From positions 1-22,388 of IMG/VR virus record IMGVR_UViG_3300042314_001260: 22,388 nucleotides of DNA. One strand, given 5' to 3'. Source of the stretch: a virus. A program made the translations under genes and the position numbers. The notes under the pieces are model-generated. The model did no database searches and had not been told where the DNA came from. It worked only from the letters and a program-made list of their open reading frames with translations. Of this stretch, positions 8,349 to 13,496 are shown piece by piece (the stretch's first letter is position 1; the number at the start of each line of letters is the position of its first letter).

Positions 8349-8435
8349 ATGAAAGAAAAATTGGAAGGACTCAGGGCTTGGTTTAAGGCGAAGTGCGAAG
8401 CAGTAAAGGCCTGGTTTTCAAGAGCAAAGTCCTAA
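8349..8435 (+). CDS. 28-residue cationic amphipathic peptide in the lysis cassette
   Basis: An AAGGAG site at 8336-8341 lies 7 bases before the ATG, and the TAA stop directly abuts the next ATG at 8436, so translation is well supported. The peptide has 8 Lys/Arg against 3 Glu (net about +5). It contains an 11-residue repeat, RAWFKAKCEAV then KAWFSRAKS. Placed on a helix, L5, L8, W11/F12, C16, V19 and W22/F23 form one hydrophobic face with the basic residues opposite. It has no TM segment. It lies between the candidate holin and the i-spanin. A membrane-active lysis accessory, similar in idea to the cationic phage disruptin of phiKT, is possible, but this is inference from composition and position. 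Confidence 0.65.
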   Translation: MKEKLEGLRAWFKAKCEAVKAWFSRAKS

Positions 8436-8870
8436 ATGATCCCGATGCTTTACCTCAAGATTGGCATTGCCGTGCTTGTTGTCGCCGGGGCTTACTACAA
8501 AGGCTATGCGGACGAGCATGAGCGCTTCTTGAAATTTCAGGCTGAAGTCGCAGCCGTTGGGAAAGCGCAAGAGCTTGCCAACCAAAACGCAGTCAAGACG
8601 GCGGAGTTAATTTCAGAAGGGGTCAAAGATGAGTATGAAGTTCGTATCGCTGCTATTCGCAGTCACTACTCTAATAACACTCGCCGGGTGCAGCAGTGTG
8701 GTTCCGGTGGCAGTAACTTGCCCCCCGTTCCCCAGCCCGCCGGCGTCGTTAATGGAGGCGCCGACGACCCTGCCCTTATTGAACTTTGTGCAGCCGAAAC
8801 AGCAAAGCTCGTAGCTTTGCAGAAATGGATTTCTAAACAGCAAGAGGTAAGTAAAAATGGAAATCAGTAA
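8436..8870 (+). CDS. Rz: i-spanin (Rz-like)
   Basis: A 144-residue protein starting immediately after the preceding stop. An N-terminal uncleaved membrane anchor (LYLKIGIAVLVVAGAYYKGY, residues 5-24) is followed by a charged, helical, coiled-coil-prone periplasmic region. Rz proteins anchor in the inner membrane and join outer-membrane Rz1 to fuse the two membranes in the last step of gram-negative lysis. The assignment is made firm by a lipoprotein gene nested in the +1 frame at 8629-8814. The last 14 bases overlap the endolysin start, an inverted order since lambda places Rz after the endolysin. It implies a diderm host. Confidence 0.85.
   Translation: MIPMLYLKIGIAVLVVAGAYYKGYADEHERFLKFQAEVAAVGKAQELANQNAVKTAELISEGVKDEYEVRIAAIRSHYSNNTRRVQQCGSGGSNLPPVPQPAGVVNGGADDPALIELCAAETAKLVALQKWISKQQEVSKNGNQ
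8629..8814 (+). CDS. Rz1: o-spanin lipoprotein (Rz1-like) nested inside Rz
   Basis: A 61-residue protein entirely inside the i-spanin gene in another frame. MSMKF starts a signal peptide whose hydrophobic core ends in the lipobox LAGC (residues 18-21), so the mature outer-membrane lipoprotein would be about 41 residues starting at C21. The mature part is proline-rich (CPPFPSPP), as usual for Rz1. AGAAGGGG at 8615-8622 precedes the ATG at 8629; the ATG at 8635 is an alternative. Fully embedded Rz/Rz1 pairs are a known arrangement. Confidence 0.88.
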   Translation: MSMKFVSLLFAVTTLITLAGCSSVVPVAVTCPPFPSPPASLMEAPTTLPLLNFVQPKQQSS

Positions 8871-9468
8871 AGAGCAGCTAGTCTCTTCAGGCATCTGTAG
8901 CCCAGCAATGGCCGACAAGTGGTGTGATCAGCTCAATGCCACTATGAATCGATTTGAGATCAATACGCCGTACCGCGTGGCGGGCTTTCTTGCCCAGGTC
9001 TCGCACGAATCTGGTGGTTTTCAGTTTGTCACCGAGAACCTGAACTACAGCGCCGAGGCTCTCTCCCGCGTCTGGCCAAGCCGGTTCCCTGCCGACATCG
9101 CCGCCGCCTACGCCAGGAACCCCGAGAAAATCGCCAATCGTGCCTACTGCGACCGCATGGGCAACGGCGACGAGGCAAGCGGCGATGGCTGGACGTATCG
9201 CGGCCGTGGGCTCATCCAATTGACCGGCAAGGACAACTACGCGGCCTTCTCGCTTCAGTGCGACAACGAGGCCCTGGTGGATCCCAACCTGGTCGCGGAG
9301 CCGGCGCTGGCCGCTGATTCTGCCGGGTGGTTTTGGTCCAGGAACGGGCTCAACGCCTTGGCCGACGCAAACGACATCGTCGCCATGACCAAGCGCATCA
9401 ACGGCGGCACGCACGGCATCGATCACCGGCAGCAGCTGTACGCTGGAGCGATGTCAGTTTTTGCTTAG
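8857..9468 (+). CDS. Endolysin, glycoside hydrolase family 19 type
   Basis: A 203-residue enzyme that starts 14 bases before the Rz stop, with AAGAGG upstream. GH19 chitinase/lysozyme landmarks are visible: FLAQVSHESGGF with catalytic Glu at residue 51, a second acidic residue at E60, YRGRGLIQLTG (residues 114-124), and ITKRINGG-like MTKRINGGTHG near the end. It would hydrolyse glycan strands of peptidoglycan. There is no signal peptide or SAR segment, so release needs a holin, which fits the upstream one-TM gene. It is the last gene of the rightward late region; a terminator lies at 9720-9750. Confidence 0.9.
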   Translation: MEISKEQLVSSGICSPAMADKWCDQLNATMNRFEINTPYRVAGFLAQVSHESGGFQFVTENLNYSAEALSRVWPSRFPADIAAAYARNPEKIANRAYCDRMGNGDEASGDGWTYRGRGLIQLTGKDNYAAFSLQCDNEALVDPNLVAEPALAADSAGWFWSRNGLNALADANDIVAMTKRINGGTHGIDHRQQLYAGAMSVFA

Positions 9469-9473
9469 AAAAT

Positions 9474-9491
9474 CGTGTGTAGTTTTTGTGT
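9474..9491 (+). repeat. Left arm-type integrase repeat of attP
   Basis: The 18-mer CGTGTGTAGTTTTTGTGT is repeated exactly and in the same orientation at 9682-9699, about 100 bases left and 50 bases right of the tRNA-derived core. A diverged inverted copy lies at 9544-9559 (its complement ends in TTTTTGTGT). Direct and inverted repeats around the core are the pattern of arm sites bound by the N-terminal domain of tyrosine integrases. Confidence 0.7.
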
Positions 9492-9543
9492 TGTAACTGA
9501 GAAAAAATGTGCATAAATCTGGCTATTTTTGACACGCAAAACA

Positions 9544-9559
9544 ACACAAAAACACATAC
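9544..9559 (-). repeat. Inverted, imperfect copy of the attP arm repeat
   Basis: Read on the minus strand this is GTATGTGTTTTTGTGT, sharing TTTTTGTGT and, beyond it, TTGT with the repeat at 9474. It lies between the left arm repeat and the core, so it may be a further integrase arm site or an Xis/IHF-region element. Confidence 0.45.
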
Positions 9560-9587
9560 AAATCAATTACTTAGGCAATTATAGATA

Positions 9588-9635
9588 GGACTGTTAATCC
9601 GCAGGTCGCTGGTTCGAGTCCAGCTCGGGGAGCCA
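9588..9635 (+). other. attP: attP core: 3' half of a tRNA-Asn(GUU) gene
   Basis: From GGACTGTTAATCC (anticodon GTT at 9593-9595) through the T-arm GCTGG-TTCGAGT-CCAGC (9608-9624), acceptor strand TCGGGGA (9625-9631), discriminator G and encoded CCA (9633-9635), this matches the 3' half of a bacterial tRNA-Asn gene. Bases before 9588 no longer fit: the stem should read GCGGA but is TAGGA. The D-arm and 5' acceptor strand are absent, so it is not a tRNA gene. On integration the phage would rebuild the host tRNA 3' end. The crossover probably lies in the anticodon-loop region. The adjacent integrase and flanking arm repeats support this. Confidence 0.92.
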
Positions 9636-9681
9636 ATAAAATCAAGGACTTACGCGGTTTTTGCGGTGCAACAAAAAAAGC

Positions 9682-9699
9682 CGTGTGTAGTTTTTGTGT
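9682..9699 (+). repeat. Right arm-type integrase repeat of attP
   Basis: An exact second copy of the 18-mer at 9474-9491, same orientation, 46 bases right of the tRNA-like core and on the integrase side. Confidence 0.7.
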
Positions 9700-9719
9700 A
9701 GTAGGTGGTTTTTAGGCAG

Positions 9720-9750
9720 AAAAAAAGGGGCTTCACAGCCCCCTTTTTTT
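9720..9750. terminator. Bidirectional intrinsic terminator
   Basis: GGGGCT-TCAC-AGCCCC (9727-9742) is a 6-bp GC stem with a tetraloop, flanked by A7 on the left (9720-9726) and T7 on the right (9744-9750). It can terminate both the rightward lysis transcript and the leftward integrase transcript, whose genes converge here. Confidence 0.85.
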
Positions 9751-9772
9751 AACTAAAAAATCACCCTTTTTT

Positions 9773-10765
9773 TTAAGCAACAACCCGCAGATTTGGCTTC
9801 GAACTCGTGCTGATGTTGATGTTCTTGGCCTGCTCGATCAGGTGTTTTTGAGAAAGGTGAGCGTACCTCTGGAGCATCGAAGCTGATCTCCAGCCTCCTA
9901 ACTCCTGAATGACATGCATTGGCGTGCCGGCCATTGCATGCCAGCTGGCAAAGGTATGCCGCAGGTCATGGAACCTCATGGTCTGCGGCAAGTCAGCTTT
10001 ATTAAGCGCCGACTGCCACGCCTTCCAACTAATCTGCTCCACAGTAAACACAAAGACGTCGTGCTTGCCCTCTTGCGCCTTGATCGCTTTGTAGGCGTCA
10101 TCGTTAAGCGGCACAGGGATCGCGCGACCCGCCTTGGCATCCTCTGGATTAATCCAAGCCATACGCTTCTCAAGATCCACCTGGTCCCAGCGCAACCCGT
10201 AGATGTTTGATTTGCGCAGCCCCGTGGAGACGGCCAACACGGCTGGCGCCTTGTGGCCCTCGGGCAACGCATCGACCAAGTCGCTAAATTGCGCAGGCGT
10301 CAGGTACGACACGCGAGAGTTTTGCTCGACATACGTTTGAAAAGCCGGGACGCGATCGACCCACTCCCACACATCCCGCGCACGGCGAAAAATTGCACGC
10401 AGCAATGCGACGTAGCGGTTCTTGGTCGCAGGCGTATCAAAGCCAGCCAGAAGCCCGACAACCTGATCGCGGGTGATGCTGTCTAACGTCAGCTTGCCCA
10501 GGTGAATACGGAAGTACTCAAGCTTTGCAATATCGTCGCGAATCGAGCGCTTGTGGTCCTTCTCATCAAGCCAGCGGACTGCGGCCTGCTCGAAGGTGTA
10601 CTTGGGCTTGACGCCTAAGCGCTCCTGCTCCCACAGATCAGCCTTGATTTTGTCGTGGAGCTCTTGCGCAGCTTTTCGCGAGCTTGTCTTAGCCGATCTT
10701 CTAACAGTGTGGTGATCGGTCTGGATGTAGATGTGCCAGACGTCCCCTCGTTTGAATATAGACAT
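9773..10765 (-). CDS. int: Tyrosine-recombinase integrase
   Basis: A 330-residue site-specific recombinase. Residues 1-50 look like an arm-binding domain, ~55-140 a SAM-like core-binding domain, and ~150-310 the catalytic domain. The catalytic set is visible: R184 in STGLRKSNI, K211, H266-x-x-R269 with H270 in RFHDLRHTF, W292 in LGGWRS at the His/Trp position, and nucleophile Y301 in QRYAHLS. It would recombine attP at 9588-9635 with a host tRNA-Asn gene. The ATG at 10765 has AAGGA 9 bases upstream. It overlaps the excisionase ORF by 151 bases, lies at the distal end of the leftward operon, and also has a candidate private promoter inside xis. Confidence 0.96.
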   Translation of the reverse strand: MSIFKRGDVWHIYIQTDHHTVRRSAKTSSRKAAQELHDKIKADLWEQERLGVKPKYTFEQAAVRWLDEKDHKRSIRDDIAKLEYFRIHLGKLTLDSITRDQVVGLLAGFDTPATKNRYVALLRAIFRRARDVWEWVDRVPAFQTYVEQNSRVSYLTPAQFSDLVDALPEGHKAPAVLAVSTGLRKSNIYGLRWDQVDLEKRMAWINPEDAKAGRAIPVPLNDDAYKAIKAQEGKHDVFVFTVEQISWKAWQSALNKADLPQTMRFHDLRHTFASWHAMAGTPMHVIQELGGWRSASMLQRYAHLSQKHLIEQAKNINISTSSKPNLRVVA

Positions 10766-10935
10766 GGTTCGTGTTCCTTGGGTTTGTGTTTAAGTGCTTC
10801 CTTGGTTTCGTTTAAATCCAGCCGCCATGCACCTCCGATCCGGTAGGCAGGCAGCTGGCCCTTGTCGATCAATCGACGCACAGTTGAGCTTGATACCCCA
10901 AGCTCGACTGCTGTTTCTAGTATAGTTTTAAGCAT
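10615..10935 (-). CDS. xis: Excisionase-like helix-turn-helix protein
   Basis: A 106-residue ORF whose first ~45 residues match the small MerR-type excisionase fold: helix-turn-helix LETAVELGVSSSTVRRLIDK (residues 6-25) and the wing LPAYRIGGAWRLD (28-40). Such proteins bend attachment-site DNA and bias integrase toward excision. The remaining ~55 residues are polar and low in complexity, and lie over the integrase start in another frame, so the functional domain is probably just the N-terminal part. The ATG is 17 bases beyond the RuvC stop codon, with an operator-like site across the junction. It could instead be a general DNA-binding protein, but its position next to int favours Xis. Confidence 0.8.
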   Translation of the reverse strand: MLKTILETAVELGVSSSTVRRLIDKGQLPAYRIGGAWRLDLNETKEALKHKPKEHEPCLYSNEGTSGTSTSRPITTLLEDRLRQAREKLRKSSTTKSRLICGSRSA

Positions 10936-10948
10936 GATATGTTGTCAA
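10919..10948 (-). promoter_or_regulatory. Candidate integrase promoter inside xis (pI-like)
   Basis: On the minus strand TTGACA (10948-10943) is a perfect -35, followed by an 18-bp spacer and TATACT (10924-10919) as -10. The start point would fall inside xis, downstream of its ATG, giving integrase without complete Xis. Lambda pI has the same placement. The -35 is inside an operator-like site. Confidence 0.55.
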
Positions 10949-10956
10949 ATTCTCAA
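10941..10956. promoter_or_regulatory. Operator-like site at xis/int
   Basis: Minus strand TTGAGAATTTGACAAC. It shares TTGAGA-N3-T-N-ACAAC with sites at 18141 and 18891 and covers a candidate -35 box. Likely bound by the phage repressor or Cro. Confidence 0.6.
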
Positions 10957-11432
10957 CGGTGCAGGATGGCATAAAGGGCAAGCAGGGCTGAATCCGCTCT
11001 CCCGTCGTCTTTAACTCGCTTGAACTCACTGGCGTGGGCCGGCCAGAGCTCCATCGCCCGCTGCCGGCTGGCCCCCTTGCCAGGCGCAAGCTTCATGGCC
11101 TTGGACCAGGTTTGAGGCGGCACCAGCTGGTAAGGGATCATCAGACCCGCCAGGAGCCCCTCCAGGACGCCCAGGGAGCGGCCAAAGCCAAACATTGAGG
11201 TCACACCCTGCCCAGGCCTTGCAGACACGCTCTCGACCACGGCAAAGCAGGGCTCGCGGGTAAACAGCTGCAGCTCCGCGACAATCGCCTGGGGGGCGAC
11301 CTTGCGCTTCATGCTTGAGCCCACCTTTACCTCGACGGTCGGCATGTCAAAGGTCTGGACTATCTGTGCGTTGTCGTCCAGGACGGTGAAGGCGCCGTCC
11401 AGGCCTGGGTCAAATCCGATTGTGTAGCTCAT
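10953..11432 (-). CDS. ruvC: RuvC-like Holliday junction resolvase
   Basis: A 159-residue protein of RuvC length and layout. Acidic active-site residues are visible: D8 in GFDPGLDGA, E67 in AVVESVS, and D143/D147 in KDDGRADSALL. The stretch PPQTWSKAMK followed by GKGASRQRAMELWP is the usual RuvC region between the second and third motifs. It would cleave branched recombination or replication intermediates before packaging. ATGA overlap with the upstream winged-helix gene (11429-11432) shows coupling. Its stop codon lies inside the operator-like site upstream of xis. It belongs to the recombination set of this operon. Confidence 0.88.
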   Translation of the reverse strand: MSYTIGFDPGLDGAFTVLDDNAQIVQTFDMPTVEVKVGSSMKRKVAPQAIVAELQLFTREPCFAVVESVSARPGQGVTSMFGFGRSLGVLEGLLAGLMIPYQLVPPQTWSKAMKLAPGKGASRQRAMELWPAHASEFKRVKDDGRADSALLALYAILHR

Positions 11433-11758
11433 AGCGATGTTCTCTTCTTGATGATGTAGTTCTTTAGGTATCGACCGTTCTTTGTCGGTGTCTTTGACTT
11501 AACGGTGTCTAGGATCTCGGCATGAACCAGCTGCTCTAGAGCTCGGTAGATCGTCGTCTTCTGAAAGCCTGAAAGCTTCAAAATGTCCTGGGCGCAAATC
11601 TCCCCATGTTCCTTGACGATTTCGTGGACAACCTTGCGCGATGCCTCATCGGCCGGGACGTAGGTGCCGTCAACATACCGACGGTGCCCCCGTACCTTTG
11701 GTGCCTGGATTTGGCCAAGCATGCACTGCAGCCAGTGCTCAATTGGATCTATTGCCAT
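11429..11758 (-). CDS. Small winged-helix DNA-binding protein
   Basis: 109 residues from the ATG at 11758, chosen because GAGGA lies 5 bases upstream; an in-frame ATG at 11773 overlapping the previous stop is the alternative. Residues ~36-90 form a winged helix: helices around RKVVHEIVKEHG, ICAQDILKLSG, FQKTTIYRALEQLVHAEIL, then a basic wing (KSKTPTKNGRY). This layout is like Rrf2/MarR or replication-initiation winged helices. The basic C-terminus supports nucleic-acid binding. It lies between a nuclease and RuvC, so it may be an early regulator or a recombination accessory. The specific role is unknown. Confidence 0.7.
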   Translation of the reverse strand: MAIDPIEHWLQCMLGQIQAPKVRGHRRYVDGTYVPADEASRKVVHEIVKEHGEICAQDILKLSGFQKTTIYRALEQLVHAEILDTVKSKTPTKNGRYLKNYIIKKRTSL

Positions 11759-11769
11759 CGCAGTCCTCA

Positions 11770-12930
11770 TCATCGTGTCATCGCCTTGAGTGCATTTATG
11801 GTCGCTTTGTTCTTTTCAATTTGCGCCTTGAACTTCTTGCCTTCGGGGGAGTTGTCCTCGCTATAGACGAGATCCAGGTCATCCTTCATGTCGGCAATGC
11901 TGGGTCCGACTTCCGCACCGAAAATCTCCTTGATCTCCTGGACGAACTTATCGCCCAGCATGGCTGGGTCAATGCTTGCGAGCTCAGTGCTTTTGAACTG
12001 ACCAGGCAGCGAGCCATTCACAAACTCGGTCCCGTCCTCTTTCTTGTAGGCAATGTGCGTGGCGCTGCCATCGACGGGCCTGGCAAACGGCACCAGGTCT
12101 GGGATGTAGAGGTGCTGGGCGCAGCCCTTGAGCTGGTCCTGGAATGTGATTCCCTTGCCGTGCGCCTCGCAATGCCAGGCCGCGTTCTTCTCAGGCGTTG
12201 CGTGGCAGCAGGTGCGGCAATTAGCCTGTGCAATTTGCTGGCCGTGGCAATGCTCGTAGAAGTCGCACCACTTGCACTCATACCAGCTCGGGTCTTGCGA
12301 AATCTTGACCGGCGCGGTGCTTGACTTGATCAAGCGGCCGGCGCGATCCATGTAATTGTCGAAGACGTCTTGATCAAAGTGAACCCACTCCGAGTAGAGG
12401 TCGTCGCTGTCCTTGCACTGCGACAGATACATCGCGCGATCAATCTCAAGCAGCCCCATGTAGCACTGCATCTGGGCGTAGTGCTGGGGCTTTGACTCGC
12501 GCACGCCTTTCTTTTGCAGATCGGCAAAACTCTTGGTGTTGTGTGTTTTGCACTCGAGCACCGCCCAGCTCTTTGGACCCTCTTCAAAGCCGCGCCCTAT
12601 GCCATCGACCGACCCGGAGAAGTGGCCGTCGTGTGCGTTTACAGAAATCTGCTTGCCGTTTTCTTCATCAGTCGTGTAAAGCTCAATGCCCAGAGCACGC
12701 AAATCGGACACTAGCCTCTCTTCTTCGCGCTTGCCGGTATCAAAAATGCGCCTGATGCGGCCTGGGAATTTGGACTCAAGCGCCCAGCGCCAGGTGAGCC
12801 AGATGTACTTGTCGCAGCTGTGGCCGATGACCGAGCAGCCCATGTGGGGGCGGGGGTCTTCTTTCTTCTGCTCGTATAGCCAGTGAATCTTTCGCGCCGT
12901 GCTCTTACTTGGTTCTGGGATTTGTGCCAT
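11770..12930 (-). CDS. PD-(D/E)XK (RecB/Cas4-like) nuclease
   Basis: 386 residues from the ATG at 12930; an upstream in-frame start at 12960 would deepen the overlap with the preceding gene. Active-site motifs in the chosen numbering are D109 in GSVDGIG, E126-C-K128 in VLECKTHN, and Q149-HYAQMQ, the order seen in RecB-family exonucleases. Four cysteines, C39 in SCDKYIWL and C219-x2-C222-x5-C228, are placed like the Fe-S cluster ligands of Cas4/AddB-type nucleases. More Cys/His sit in CRTCCH. It probably resects DNA ends to make single strands for the Sak4 annealing protein encoded upstream in the operon. The family is clear; the direction of resection and the cluster are inferred. Confidence 0.82.
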   Translation of the reverse strand: MAQIPEPSKSTARKIHWLYEQKKEDPRPHMGCSVIGHSCDKYIWLTWRWALESKFPGRIRRIFDTGKREEERLVSDLRALGIELYTTDEENGKQISVNAHDGHFSGSVDGIGRGFEEGPKSWAVLECKTHNTKSFADLQKKGVRESKPQHYAQMQCYMGLLEIDRAMYLSQCKDSDDLYSEWVHFDQDVFDNYMDRAGRLIKSSTAPVKISQDPSWYECKWCDFYEHCHGQQIAQANCRTCCHATPEKNAAWHCEAHGKGITFQDQLKGCAQHLYIPDLVPFARPVDGSATHIAYKKEDGTEFVNGSLPGQFKSTELASIDPAMLGDKFVQEIKEIFGAEVGPSIADMKDDLDLVYSEDNSPEGKKFKAQIEKNKATINALKAMTR

Positions 12931-13108
12931 CGCTGTATCCGTACCTGTATCCGATTTCAAAGGCCTTGCGCAAGGTCATGGTGCCAAGGTCGTTCTTGTT
13001 TTCTTCAATAAAGCGAGAGGCCTCTGCGTAAGCATTTTGCAAGTACTCGGTGAGGTTTTTTCTCTTTAGTCTCTGCTCTAGCTCTTCCCAGGATTCGTCT
13101 TCTGTCAT
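12905..13108 (-). CDS. Small early protein, unknown
   Basis: 67 residues from the ATG at 13108, which overlaps the upstream stop as ATGA; a longer frame upstream is overlap only. Sequence is acidic and helical (ESWEELEQRLKRK, ENKNDLGTMTLRKAFEIGYRYGYSDG). No signal peptide or TM. Not recognised. It is one of three small coupled ORFs between the methyltransferase and the nuclease. Confidence 0.65.
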   Translation of the reverse strand: MTEDESWEELEQRLKRKNLTEYLQNAYAEASRFIEENKNDLGTMTLRKAFEIGYRYGYSDGTNPRTK

Positions 13109-13314
13109 TCTGGTGCCTCCGTATACAACGGTTCCCATCCCTCTGTGGGGAACGGATCATTTTTGTCGAGGTAGTGCCATTCATTTCTGTGCTGGTAACG
13201 CCAGGCGACTGGCTCGGACTCCAATGCAATTTTTAAAGTTGCGATTGCAGTGGGCACGTTTAAGTCATGGCCGGTTTGCAGGAGCGCCAGCGCTCTTCTT
13301 ATGTGCGTTTTCAT
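13105..13314 (-). CDS. Small phage protein of the PVAWRY...EPLYT type
   Basis: 69 residues. ATGA overlap with the preceding gene supports the start. The N-terminal helical half is followed by EPVAWRYQHRNEW and ends GWEPLYTEAPE. A PVAW ... PLY pattern recurs at the ends of many short phage proteins of unknown function (recalled, not searched). Role unknown. Confidence 0.7.
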   Translation of the reverse strand: MKTHIRRALALLQTGHDLNVPTAIATLKIALESEPVAWRYQHRNEWHYLDKNDPFPTEGWEPLYTEAPE

Positions 13315-13496
13315 TTTTTTGCCTTCGCGCGATCAAGCTTGACCTCGGGGTAATAAAGCTTGCCGCCGATGTTGCTGGGTTCTTTCAATGCGTCGAGAGA
13401 ACCAGGGCGTGGGACGATGTTGAAGAAGTGAGCAATTGAAAGATGAGGGCGATTGACCCTTTCAATCATGTTGGGTGGTACGGGCTTCGATGTCAT
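13311..13496 (-). CDS. Small early protein, unknown
   Basis: 61 residues. The ATG overlaps the methyltransferase stop as ATGA and its own stop overlaps the next ATG the same way, so it is translated in a coupled chain. Basic and proline-containing (RPHLSIAHFFNIVPRPGSLDALK), with no TM or signal. I recall similar short phage ORFs but no function. Confidence 0.68.
   Translation of the reverse strand: MTSKPVPPNMIERVNRPHLSIAHFFNIVPRPGSLDALKEPSNIGGKLYYPEVKLDRAKAKK

Noticed and set aside
9588-9635. A functional tRNA-Asn gene
   Set aside because: Only the 3' half is present; there is no D-arm or 5' acceptor strand upstream, so it is an attachment core.
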